Assembly: GCA_903642235.1 (NCBI GenBank)
Contig: CAHJWL010000002.1
Span: 310,001-374,000 of the forward strand
Reading direction: 5' to 3'
DNA: 64,000 nt
DNA from: Acidobacteriaceae bacterium
GTDB lineage: Bacteria; Acidobacteriota; Terriglobia; Terriglobales; Acidobacteriaceae
Position 1 is the stretch's first letter. Every line of letters begins with the position of its first letter. A model generated the notes under the pieces. The model was not told the DNA's origin, made no database searches, and saw only the letters and a program-made list of their open reading frames with translations. Of this stretch, positions 55,001 through 62,507 are shown in pieces. Both the position numbers and the translations under genes were made by a program.

Positions 55001-55277
55001 CGCCGGCTTCACCCGCCTCCGCCCTGTCTGCATGACGGCCCTCGCCATGATCATCGGCATGCTGCCCATGGCGCTCGCTCTCGGGGAGGGCGGCGAGCAG
55101 AACGCCCCACTCGGCCGTGCTGTCATTGGAGGCCTGTTGCTCGCTACCATCGGCACCCTCTTCGTCGTTCCCGTCATCTACTCGTTGCTCAAGAAAAATG
55201 CTCCGATCGACTACGACCGTGATATCGACACCGAGTACGACGGCGGCAAACCTCTCCAACAGGAGCAGGCGGTGTAG
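52059..55277 (+). CDS. RND efflux permease (AcrB/HAE1-like)
   Basis: 1072 residues, inner-membrane proton-driven exporter. First helix then ETPKDIFPYINIPVVTIVWSYTGLTPTEME, typical of RND pumps. A large periplasmic loop follows, then helices 2-6 with the proton-relay LGGLALAVGILVDDATVEIEN (TM4 Asp pair) and the second repeat with IPLGFSGI and GVATANSILMVVFANDE. It probably exports drugs, metals or lipids. First gene of a three-gene operon with adaptor and outer-membrane factor; the permease-adaptor-channel order is less common than adaptor first. No regulator gene is adjacent. The substrate is not known. Confidence 0.93.
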   Translation: MWIVKLALRRPYTFVVLCLLIALLGIGSAIETPKDIFPYINIPVVTIVWSYTGLTPTEMEGRIVTVCERALTTTVNDIEHSESESYQGVSVIHVYFQPTVKVELAISQITAVVQTILRQLPPGTYPPNIIKFDASSVPILQLSLGGQGLSEQELYDLGTSFIRPRLANVQGASIPLPYGGKVRQIMVDTDPNLLLAHHLSATDVSLAINQQNLILPAGTARFGDREWIVKLNSSPTEVSALNDLPIRSSNGSVVFIKDVAQVREGYAVQANVVRQDGKRGALLTVLKNGQTSTLDIVSNVRKAIPFVTAGLPPALKVTPLFDQSLFVRESISEVVREGVIAALLTGLMILLFLGSWRSTLIVCTSIPLSIATSLVILTALGETINVMTLGGLALAVGILVDDATVEIENTHRNMAEKKPLVRAILDSAQQVAAPAFVSTLSICIVFIPVVLLTGAAKFLFTPLAMAVAFAMLASYFLSRTLVPTMMHFLLASEIHLYQDEDASRVEEKINWIWRWHQRFDHQFERFRHGYRDVLQWCLENPAVCLLAFGGFVLLSLPLLFFIGRDFFPYVDSGQMTLHVNPPQGMRIEDSEQYFAAVEHEIRQVVPPERVNLILDNIGLPFGGINLAFGSTGTISNSDGQILIALKPGGRDTQRYMRELRADLTAKFPDGTFFFTPANITNQILDFGLPAPIDIQILGRGKENYKLAQRLLKQVAAIPGAVDVHIHQQVDYPTMQVNVDRARASQLGLTQQDVAQSTLISLTGSNQTAPNEWLNPTNGVNYQVTVQTPIYRNSTLQDFSRTPVTAASGNPSQMLGNLVAFRRDASPIIINHFNIQPVFDIYADVDQRDLGGVATAINKIIDQAHDTLPVGTTLGLRGEVKTMQDSFLRLGIGVIFALGLVYLLMAVNFQSWLDPLIILMAIPLGFSGILWILFITQTTFNVPSLMGAIMTIGVATANSILMVVFANDERALGKNRFDAALNAGFTRLRPVCMTALAMIIGMLPMALALGEGGEQNAPLGRAVIGGLLLATIGTLFVVPVIYSLLKKNAPIDYDRDIDTEYDGGKPLQQEQAV

Positions 55278-55389
55278 GTGCCTCCCCCCTGTTCCGTGCA
55301 GTTCCGTTCGAACTGCTCCTTCGAGCAGCCGCACACCCGCTTCTCTCACTAACCGCGCCTCAACCCGATCGGAAGAGAGTATCCCTTGA

Positions 55390-57216
55390 ATGCCTGATAC
55401 CCCAGACGACCATAAGCTAGGCTCCGGGCCTGACCGGAAGCTCCTCCCGGATGACCGCGGGCCTCTTGGCAGCAGCTTCTCTCATCCCACCGCCCCGGAA
55501 GATCGTGACCTCGAACAGAGCTATCTCGATCACAACCGCGGATCGATGGAGACCGTCGGGGACCAGTTTGCCGACCCGTCTCTGGCCGAACGCCACCGGC
55601 TTGGGGAAAGCTTCGCCGATCCGAACTCTCGTGACGACACCAAAGTGGGCGAAAGCTTCGTTGATGCGAACTCCACCGCAAAGCACGTTCGGCAGCGCCG
55701 TCGCGAGGCCGAAGGAACGGCGCATCGTCCCGTCAACTACCGTGCGTTCCTTCTTGTCTGCCTTGCTGTCTTTCTTCTTATCCTGATCGTCTTCTTCGCC
55801 GGCTTCCTTCCCCGGCATGCGCGAAACAAGCGCACGGAAGAGCAGGCCCGGCAGCAGCAGCAGGCCATCCCGCTCATCGAGGCCGTGCGTGTGGAGCGTG
55901 CCCCTGCGGGCGCCCCTCTTGTCGTGCCCGGAACCACCACGCCCCTTACCGAAGCCTTCATCTACGCCCGCTCGAGCGGCTACCTCAAGCGCCGCCTCGT
56001 AGACATCGGCGATCACGTCCATCGCGGCCAGCTGCTCGCCATCATTGATTCACCCGACCTCGATCAGCAGGTCGACCAAGCGCGTGAGCAGCTTCGCCAA
56101 GCCGAGTCCCAGAAGACCCAGCAGGACGCTCAGCTCGCCCTCGCCCGCGTCACGGTAGAGCGCTACCGCGTGCTCGTCGCCAAAGGCGTCTTCTCGCGCC
56201 AGGACGGCGATCAGCAGGATACCAACTACAACGCCCAGATCGCCAACGTAGCCGCCGCACAGCGCAACGTGGACGCCTTCCGCGCCAACCTCGGCCGCGT
56301 CATCTCCCTTCAGTCCTATGAGCGCGTCACCTCGCCCTTTGAAGGCATCATCACGCAGCGCAACGTCGATCTCGGCTCCCTCATCTCCGCCGGAGGCGCA
56401 GGCTCAAGCGGCAGCGCCCCCGCCGGCCAGGCCACCCCCGGTCCTACCTCTGGCGGCGCCGCCAACACCGCCGGAACCAGCGGCAACGCACCCTCGGCCA
56501 GCACCCCTGCTACCGGCGGCGGACAGGGCGGTCCTCTCTTCGCCGTCGCCCAGGTCGATCGCCTCCGCATCCTCGTCTCCGTTCCAGAGGGTTACGCCGG
56601 CTCCATCCACCCCCGGCAGGCCGCCACACTCCGCTTTCAGGAGTTCCCCTCCGCACAGTTCAGTGGTCTCGTCACCCGCACCGCCTCCTCCATCGATCAG
56701 AACACCCGTACCCTGCTCACCGAGGTCCAGGTCGACAACCGAAAGGGGCAGCTGCTCAACGGCATGTACACCGTGGTCACCTTCGGACCGTCCGAGACAG
56801 GGCCCGGTCCTCTCACCATCTCAGGCGACGCCGTAGCCGTTCGCAACGGTAAGAACGTGGTCGCGCTGATCAACAACGACACCGTTCATATCCAGCCGAT
56901 TGACGTTGGCCGCGACTTCGGCCCCGTCCTCGAGGTCCTCGGCGGCCTCAAGGCAGGAGACATCATCGCCTCGAGCGTCACGGACGACATTCAGGATGGA
57001 GCAAAGATCAAGTCCCATGTCGCTGAGGCAAAGAGCCAGGCAGCGCCCTCCGCCCCGCAGTCGCAGAATCAGCCCATCGGCGGCTCCACCCAGTACGGCG
57101 ATCAGTCCATCACCGACAGCAACATGCAGGGTGCCAACGGCGGCGGCGGCAAGAAGGCCGGCGGCAAACCCGGCGCTAAACCGGCCAATCCATCGCAGGG
57201 AGAGAGCAAGCCATGA
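55390..57216 (+). CDS. RND periplasmic adaptor (HlyD/MFP) with five 15-residue cytoplasmic repeats
   Basis: 608 residues. An unusual N-terminal tail of about 118 residues before the transmembrane helix (about 119-140) holds five repeats of exactly 15 residues with aromatic anchors Phe30, Tyr45, Phe60, Phe75 and Phe90 (pattern G-x-S-F-x-D-P-N). Then the MFP fold: lipoyl half-motif (SGYLKRRLVDIGDHVHRGQLLAIID), alpha-hairpin (QQVDQAREQLRQAESQKTQQ), second lipoyl half (GIITQRNVDLGSLISAG), an Ala/Gly/Pro-rich insert at about 335-380, beta-barrel, and a Gly/Lys-rich C-terminus. It bridges permease and outer-membrane channel. It overlaps the channel gene by 4 bp. Confidence 0.93.
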   Translation: MPDTPDDHKLGSGPDRKLLPDDRGPLGSSFSHPTAPEDRDLEQSYLDHNRGSMETVGDQFADPSLAERHRLGESFADPNSRDDTKVGESFVDANSTAKHVRQRRREAEGTAHRPVNYRAFLLVCLAVFLLILIVFFAGFLPRHARNKRTEEQARQQQQAIPLIEAVRVERAPAGAPLVVPGTTTPLTEAFIYARSSGYLKRRLVDIGDHVHRGQLLAIIDSPDLDQQVDQAREQLRQAESQKTQQDAQLALARVTVERYRVLVAKGVFSRQDGDQQDTNYNAQIANVAAAQRNVDAFRANLGRVISLQSYERVTSPFEGIITQRNVDLGSLISAGGAGSSGSAPAGQATPGPTSGGAANTAGTSGNAPSASTPATGGGQGGPLFAVAQVDRLRILVSVPEGYAGSIHPRQAATLRFQEFPSAQFSGLVTRTASSIDQNTRTLLTEVQVDNRKGQLLNGMYTVVTFGPSETGPGPLTISGDAVAVRNGKNVVALINNDTVHIQPIDVGRDFGPVLEVLGGLKAGDIIASSVTDDIQDGAKIKSHVAEAKSQAAPSAPQSQNQPIGGSTQYGDQSITDSNMQGANGGGGKKAGGKPGAKPANPSQGESKP

Positions 57217-59285
57217 TCACCCGCCGCTCCCTGCTGACCCTGCTCACCCTGGCCTCCGTCCCGCCGCTGAGCGTGGCCCAGCAGCCGCCACAGCCCCTTG
57301 ATCCCAATGTCCCCTCGATCACCGCGCCCCTTCCCGCTGCGCCACAGCCCAGCTCCCTGGTCAACGGTGCCGCGGCTGCTCGTCCGGCCGCACGCATCAA
57401 CCCGCAGGGCCTTGGCTTCTCCATCTTTGGCCTGGTCGGACCGTATCACTCGCCCCGCGTGCCACAGCTCTTCCCTGGCATCGGCACTCGCCTCGCAGGC
57501 CTCATTCAAGACGGCAAGCTCTATCTCTCCGCACACGATGCCATCGCCCTCGCGCTTGAGAACAATCCCGACGTCGAGGTCTCCCGCTTCAATCTCTCTC
57601 TCGCCGACACTGACATCCGTCGCGCCCAGGGCGGAGGCTCCCTGCGCGGCATCGACTACACGGTGAATGAAGCGCCAAATGGCGTCGGCGGACCCGGCTC
57701 GCCGCTGCTGAACTCCACCGCCACCTCCCCTAACCCCACCACCCCCGCCGTCACGGACCTCACCGCACTCAACTCCACCGCTCCCTCCGTCAATAACCTC
57801 TCCCTCAACACCGCCGGCCTCTCTCCCGACACCCAGGCAAACGTCCCGCTCTTCGACCCCCAGTTCATTCTGTCAGCCGGCTACCTCCGCAGGTCCAACA
57901 CCGTGACCCTCACCGGAACCACCGGTACCGGCACGACCGGCACTGGCGCCGCCGGTGACAGTGGCTCCGGAACCGCCACACAGACCGAAGCCCTCACCTA
58001 TGTCGCCGCCAACTTCGCCTACCTCCAGGGCTTCAGCCCCGGCACACAAATCTCCGCCACCGCCAACAACGACTCGCAGGTCATCTACGGCATCAGGGGC
58101 GAACTCAACCCCTTCTACTCGCCGTCCACCTCCGTCACAGTCACGCAACCACTCCTCCGTGGCCGCGGCCGCGCCGTCAATCTCCGGTATCTCCGTATCG
58201 CCAATCTCAACAGCAAGGTCTCCCGCCTGCTCTTCGAACAGCAGGTTCTCGACACCATCTACGGCACCGAACGCCTGTACTACGACCTCGTCAGCTTGGG
58301 CGAAAACGTTCAGGTCCAGCAAGAGGCCCTCCGCGCCGCCCTCAAACTTCGCCAGGACGATGCCGATCAGGTCATACAGGGAACGCTCGCCCCCATTGAA
58401 CTCACCCGCGTTTCGGCCCTCGCCTCAACATCGGAGTTTGCCCTGATTCAGGCACAGGGTCTCTACCGTCAGCAGGAGGTCATCCTGCGCAATCAGCTCA
58501 TCCGCACCGGATCGCCCGTCTTCGCATCCTCCTTCACCGAGATCGTTCCTACGGACCGCATCGTTGTCCCGCCGGTCGAAGAGAAATACAACCTCCCGGA
58601 CCTCATCGAGCAGGGCCTCGCCCGCCGTCCCGATCTCGCACAGGCCGGGATCCAGGTCCAGACCAATCGCATCACAGCGACCACGGCCCGCAACCAGGTT
58701 CTGCCTCAGCTCAACCTCTACGCCAATGTAGAGGTCCGCGGATCGTCCGAAGTCTCCTTTGAGCCGCTCGGCTCGCCTGGAACCGGAGCTCCGTCCATCC
58801 CGCAGAACCTGGCTCTCGGCGGTCTTCGCACATCCACCATCTACCAGGGTGGCGTTCAGCTCACGCTTCCGGTTCGCAACCGCATTGCCACATCAGACGC
58901 AGCCCGCGATGTTATCCAGCTCCGGGAGTCCGAGGCACGGAACCTTAAACTCGCGCAGGAGGCTCGCGAAGAGATCGAGAACGGCGTCATCGCCGTTCAG
59001 ACTGCCTTTGCCGCCTATGTCGCTGCCAGCAAGAGTCTCGACCTCCAGCTGCAGCTCCTCGATGCCGAGCGCGACCGCCTCTCCGCGGGCCAGTCCACTC
59101 AGCTGCTTGTCATTCAGAACGAAAGCTACCTCGCCCAGGCCCGCTCGACCGAGATCGCCGCCCGCTCCAACTACCAGAAGGCGCAAATCTCTCTCGACCA
59201 CGCGTTAGGCACCCTGCTCGAGAAAAACAACATCCAGCTTGACGATGCGATCCAGGGCTCAGTACCGGCGGCCGCTCGCCCCTGA
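57213..59285 (+). CDS. TolC-like outer-membrane efflux protein
   Basis: 690 residues, longer than TolC (about 470) because of a long N-terminal part and Pro/Thr/Gly-rich inserts (about 150-255, TGTTGTGTTGTGAAG-like). Signal peptide at about 1-23 (VAQQ). The OEP repeats appear as LVSLGENVQVQQEALRAALKLRQDDADQ and RRPDLAQAGIQVQTNRITATTARNQVLPQLNL; the second ends with ARSNYQKAQISLDHALG. Forms the trimeric exit duct for the RND pump upstream. Start ATG 57213 overlaps the adaptor stop. Confidence 0.9.
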   Translation: MITRRSLLTLLTLASVPPLSVAQQPPQPLDPNVPSITAPLPAAPQPSSLVNGAAAARPAARINPQGLGFSIFGLVGPYHSPRVPQLFPGIGTRLAGLIQDGKLYLSAHDAIALALENNPDVEVSRFNLSLADTDIRRAQGGGSLRGIDYTVNEAPNGVGGPGSPLLNSTATSPNPTTPAVTDLTALNSTAPSVNNLSLNTAGLSPDTQANVPLFDPQFILSAGYLRRSNTVTLTGTTGTGTTGTGAAGDSGSGTATQTEALTYVAANFAYLQGFSPGTQISATANNDSQVIYGIRGELNPFYSPSTSVTVTQPLLRGRGRAVNLRYLRIANLNSKVSRLLFEQQVLDTIYGTERLYYDLVSLGENVQVQQEALRAALKLRQDDADQVIQGTLAPIELTRVSALASTSEFALIQAQGLYRQQEVILRNQLIRTGSPVFASSFTEIVPTDRIVVPPVEEKYNLPDLIEQGLARRPDLAQAGIQVQTNRITATTARNQVLPQLNLYANVEVRGSSEVSFEPLGSPGTGAPSIPQNLALGGLRTSTIYQGGVQLTLPVRNRIATSDAARDVIQLRESEARNLKLAQEAREEIENGVIAVQTAFAAYVAASKSLDLQLQLLDAERDRLSAGQSTQLLVIQNESYLAQARSTEIAARSNYQKAQISLDHALGTLLEKNNIQLDDAIQGSVPAAARP

Positions 59286-59522
59286 CTCCTTCCGAAAGAG
59301 CGCCAGGGCAGGACGTGTTCCGTCAGCTTTGATCCTGAGATCACCGTAGCGGACAGGGAAAATTAGTTCCCACTTAAGAGGAGAAGCTTGCAATAAGGTG
59401 CGTGTTCGGCCGTTTTGCATCTGTGCGCGCCTCACCCTAAGTCCGTCGAAGAGCCGCCCTTAGCTTAAAACCGGCTTTGGCCGCACATATGCACCAACCT
59501 GCACATCTACGAGGTCTCCCCT

Positions 59523-60188
59523 GTGACGCTTTCATCTCTCGTTGCCCTGTCTGCTGTTGCCGTGCTCGGCACTGCCAGCGCCTTTGCTGATTCCATCTAC
59601 CCCTACGTCGGAACTCCTGTTCCCAGCAGCACGATCACTGCCGGAAGCACCGGCTCTCTCATCGGCACCTACCTCGGTGGCAACGCAGTCGGCAATGACT
59701 CGATCCGCCTTATCGACCTCACCTCAGGCGTCACATTCGGCTATGACCTTGTCCAGGCAACCGCGATGCCCGGTGAGGTCTACGCGCTCGGAGAGGTCAC
59801 TAAAGGAGATCAACTCGCGTTCGAGGTCCAGAACAGCCAGCTTTCCGATCCCAATGGCTACTACCTCACCAGCGGCGGTCAGCCCAACCCCATCCTCTCC
59901 TCCGATAACACCGTGAGCACCGACGGCGTAAGCCATACCTGGGTCACGACGGACGGCAACGGCGGTCTCTACGTCGACTTCGAAGATCTGCCGCACCTGA
60001 TCGATCACAACTACCCCGGCTACTACTACACCGACTCCGACTACAACGACATTCGCATCGACCTGAGCACGGTCGGCGGCGGCAGTGTGGCACCGGTCGT
60101 CACCCCGGAGCCCGGCACCTTTGTGCTCCTCGGAACAGGTCTGATCGGCGCCGCCGGTGCCGTTCGCCGCCGCCTCCGCTCTGCCTAG
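59523..60188 (+). CDS. PEP-CTERM sorting domain protein
   Basis: 221 residues. Signal peptide (about 1-22, ASAFA). A beta-rich middle with FEDLPHLIDHNYPG and DSDYNDIRIDLS, resembling DUF4114. The C-terminal sorting tail has PEPGTF, a hydrophobic helix and basic RRRLRS, as in exosortase substrates. GTG start with GAGG 8 nt upstream. The exosortase (EpsH) and its polysaccharide genes are not in the window. Function is likely surface or matrix-bound; not known further. The 237 bp before it hold no recognised gene. Confidence 0.85.
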   Translation: MTLSSLVALSAVAVLGTASAFADSIYPYVGTPVPSSTITAGSTGSLIGTYLGGNAVGNDSIRLIDLTSGVTFGYDLVQATAMPGEVYALGEVTKGDQLAFEVQNSQLSDPNGYYLTSGGQPNPILSSDNTVSTDGVSHTWVTTDGNGGLYVDFEDLPHLIDHNYPGYYYTDSDYNDIRIDLSTVGGGSVAPVVTPEPGTFVLLGTGLIGAAGAVRRRLRSA

Positions 60189-60210
60189 CAATCATTTCCA
60201 CCCGCTAAAA

Positions 60211-60239
60211 AGAACCCCGGCAGCAAGCGCCGGGGTTCT
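60211..60239 (+). terminator. Intrinsic terminator-like hairpin after the PEP-CTERM gene
   Basis: Perfect 11-bp inverted repeat AGAACCCCGGC / GCCGGGGTTCT with a 7-nt loop, beginning 22 bp after the stop. The final bases TTCTGTG give only a weak T-tract; the stem itself is very stable. Confidence 0.65.
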
Positions 60240-60289
60240 GTGCGTCCGCCGGACACCCGGAGAATGCAGTACCCTCCAGGCTAGGCCCC

Positions 60290-61357
60290 ATGCTCACGCG
60301 ACGCTCCTTCCTCTCCACGGCCGCTGCCCTCTCCCTCTCCGCACGAGGCCGTGTTCGCCCGCTCTACGCTCAGACGTCCACCGCACTTGAGACCACCCGG
60401 CCTGACATAGCCGCCATCGATGGCGACCACATCCTCGCCGCCGCCGATCATGCTCTCACCCTGAAGCTCACCTCTGACCTCACCACCGGCGTCATCCCCG
60501 CCCTCACTGCCGGGACCGTACTCCTCCGACCCACAGACTCCGTCCGAGCCACGGCCTACGCCGCTGCCGCCGCATCGCACCTTCGACGTCTCTTCATCAC
60601 CCCCGCAACGGTGCTGAACAACGAGCTTGCCGACACCAACAATCCTGAAGACCTCGTTCCCCTGGCTCCCCTCGCCGAGATCGCCGCGACTCTCCCCTTC
60701 CTCCAGTACCAAGCCACCCTCCAGCCCGATCTGCTCTCACCCGCCGATCTCACCGCCCTCAAGGCCTGGTTCACCGATCTGCTTCACCAGCTCAACACGG
60801 CCCGCACCGCCGGTCTCGCCCGCGATCGCAAAGATCACGTCGGTGGCGTCTGGCTGCTGCTTGCCGCGGCCTGCGCCCATTCGCTCGCGGATGACGCTGC
60901 CCTCACCGCCCTGCGCCACCACTTCCGCTCGGTCGTCCTGCGCGCTCAGATCCTCGCCGAGGGTACCCTGCCCCACGAGCTCTCAAGCAGGTTCCCCTAC
61001 CGCAACTCTCTCTTCGCCCTGGATCTCCTCGCCGGCGCCGCCGAACTGCTCTCCACCAGGTTCGAATCTCTCTGGGACTTCCAGCTCCAGGACGGCCCCG
61101 GTCTGCGTGTCGCCATCGCCAAGCACGCTCCCTGGATCGAGAATCGCGGAACCTGGCCTTACCCGTCAGACGCCCCGCACTTCCACGATCTCCCGTGCCG
61201 CCGCCCCGCCCTTCTGCTCGCCGGCCGCGCCTTTGCCCATGCTGAGTACATCGCCATCTGGCGTAAACTCACACCGCTTGAGCCCAACAATCCAGAGCTC
61301 CTCGCCACCTTCCCCCTGCGCCAACCCCTGCTCTGGTTCACCCGTCCCCACCCCTAG
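60290..61357 (+). CDS. Alginate-lyase-superfamily-like exported protein
   Basis: 355 residues. A twin-arginine-like signal (TRRSFLSTAAALSLSARG, about 3-20). The rest is an all-alpha barrel of the alginate_lyase type, suggested by LAPLAEIAATLPFL, LTALKAWFTDLLHQLNTARTAG, DHVGGVWLLLAAACAHSLADD, RAQILAEGTLPHELSSRFPYRNSLFALDLLAG and HAEYIAIWRKLTPLEPNN. The Asn/His/Arg/Tyr pattern of the active site is only partly clear (R, Y and N in the SSRFPYRNS segment). Probably exported folded and acting on polysaccharide in the periplasm. The family is moderately sure; the substrate is not. Confidence 0.6.
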   Translation: MLTRRSFLSTAAALSLSARGRVRPLYAQTSTALETTRPDIAAIDGDHILAAADHALTLKLTSDLTTGVIPALTAGTVLLRPTDSVRATAYAAAAASHLRRLFITPATVLNNELADTNNPEDLVPLAPLAEIAATLPFLQYQATLQPDLLSPADLTALKAWFTDLLHQLNTARTAGLARDRKDHVGGVWLLLAAACAHSLADDAALTALRHHFRSVVLRAQILAEGTLPHELSSRFPYRNSLFALDLLAGAAELLSTRFESLWDFQLQDGPGLRVAIAKHAPWIENRGTWPYPSDAPHFHDLPCRRPALLLAGRAFAHAEYIAIWRKLTPLEPNNPELLATFPLRQPLLWFTRPHP

Positions 61358-61411
61358 AGCAGAACCCTCAGAGCGGATCCCTTGAAGCGGATCCGTTAGA
61401 GCAGATCCTCC
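61356..61411 (+). repeat. Four tandem 14-bp imperfect repeats
   Basis: AGAGCAGAACCCTC, AGAGCGGATCCCTT, GAAGCGGATCCGTT and AGAGCAGATCCTCC follow each other exactly, beginning within the stop codon of the alginate-lyase-like gene. They lie about 100 bp before the NiCoT-type gene. Function unknown. Confidence 0.55.
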
Positions 61412-61508
61412 TCAAACCATCTCAGAGCATCCTTCTCTGCAACACCTTTCACGCGGTACATGGGCCTGTTTGCAACGGCCTCAGACGCACCGTACCCTTG
61501 CTCTGTCC

Positions 61509-62279
61509 ATGTCTCACCCCCTTGAGCTCGCTCTTCTCTCCTGCGCCCTGCTCGGCCTGCGGCATGGCTTTGACTACGACCATCTCGCCGCCATCACAGA
61601 TATCACCGGCATCCAGCGCAGCTGGCGCGATGGCATGCGCCTTGGTCTCCTGTACGCCCTCGGCCACGCTCTCACCGTTGCCGCGCTGGGTGTGGCCGTC
61701 ATCGCACTCCACCTCACCATCCCGCCCGGTCTGGATGCCGTCGGCGAACGCCTGGTCGGCGCTACCCTCATCGTCCTCGCCCTCTACGTCGCCATCTCAT
61801 GGCTCCGCCACCGCCGCATCCATCGGCACGACCCCGCCCACAGCGTGCCCCCGCAGCGGAGCCGCGTCGCCCTCCTTGTCTCCGGCGCGCAGCACCTCAC
61901 CTGGCGCATCCGCCGCCTCGTGAACCCCACCCTCCCCCGCCCCGATTCCTTCCGCTTCGATTACTCCAACTCCTCCGTTTTCTTCGTCGGCGTCCTTCAC
62001 GGCCTCGGCGCCGAAACCCCCTCGCAGCTCCTGCTCTTTCTCCTCGCCGCCCAGCTCGGCGGAACAACAGAGGGACTCCTCGGTCTGCTCTGCTTTGTCC
62101 TCGGCCTCCTCGCCATGAACACCCTCATGACCGCCAGCGCCGGCGGCGTCTTCGCCGGCAGCTCGAACCTCCCCCGCCTGCAGACCATCGCCACCTCTCT
62201 CGCCGTCGCCTACAGCTTCATCATCGGCACACTCTTCCTCTTTGGCATCTCCGACAAACTCCCCGCCCTCGCCCACTAG
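61509..62279 (+). CDS. NiCoT-family nickel/cobalt permease-like protein
   Basis: 256 residues with about six transmembrane helices. The signature of nickel/cobalt permeases is in the first helix: GLRHGFDYDHLAAITD (RHxxDxDH, in which His and Asp bind metal). GLLYALGHALTVAALGV contains the GH pair of the second signature, and GVLHGLGAETPSQLLLFLL the third. It imports Ni2+ or Co2+ in known members; some relatives export. ATG 61509 is chosen as the start of the first helix. Not clustered with urease, hydrogenase or B12 genes here. Confidence 0.85.
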   Translation: MSHPLELALLSCALLGLRHGFDYDHLAAITDITGIQRSWRDGMRLGLLYALGHALTVAALGVAVIALHLTIPPGLDAVGERLVGATLIVLALYVAISWLRHRRIHRHDPAHSVPPQRSRVALLVSGAQHLTWRIRRLVNPTLPRPDSFRFDYSNSSVFFVGVLHGLGAETPSQLLLFLLAAQLGGTTEGLLGLLCFVLGLLAMNTLMTASAGGVFAGSSNLPRLQTIATSLAVAYSFIIGTLFLFGISDKLPALAH

Positions 62280-62300
62280 CCTCCACCGCACCGATTTTTG

Positions 62301-62335
62301 TTGTCATTCCGAGCGCAGTCGAGGAACCTGCTTCT
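62301..62335 (+). repeat. Dispersed extragenic repeat (GTCATTCCGAGCG... type)
   Basis: GTCATTCCGAGCGCAGTCG followed by AGGAACCTGC. This resembles a short extragenic element common in Acidobacteria and some other phyla (consensus near GTCATTCTGAGCGAAG). Only one copy is in the window, 22 bp after the NiCoT-type gene. Confidence 0.45.
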
Positions 62336-62507
62336 CTACGGGAACGCCTCCACCTGCCTCATCCTGCTCGCTCGACCACTCTCATCCGGCCGACGTGAAT
62401 CCCGTCCCAACCTCAACACGTCCATCTCCATCTTCCGGATGATGCGCGCACAAGATGGCATGGCGTACGTTTCTATCACTTTCAATCCTTCAGAAAACAG
62501 GTCGAGT

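Noticed and set aside
53961-55349. 462-codon minus-strand frame inside the RND permease
   Set aside because: Acidic, low-complexity translation typical of the complement of a membrane-protein gene; the plus-strand gene is certain.
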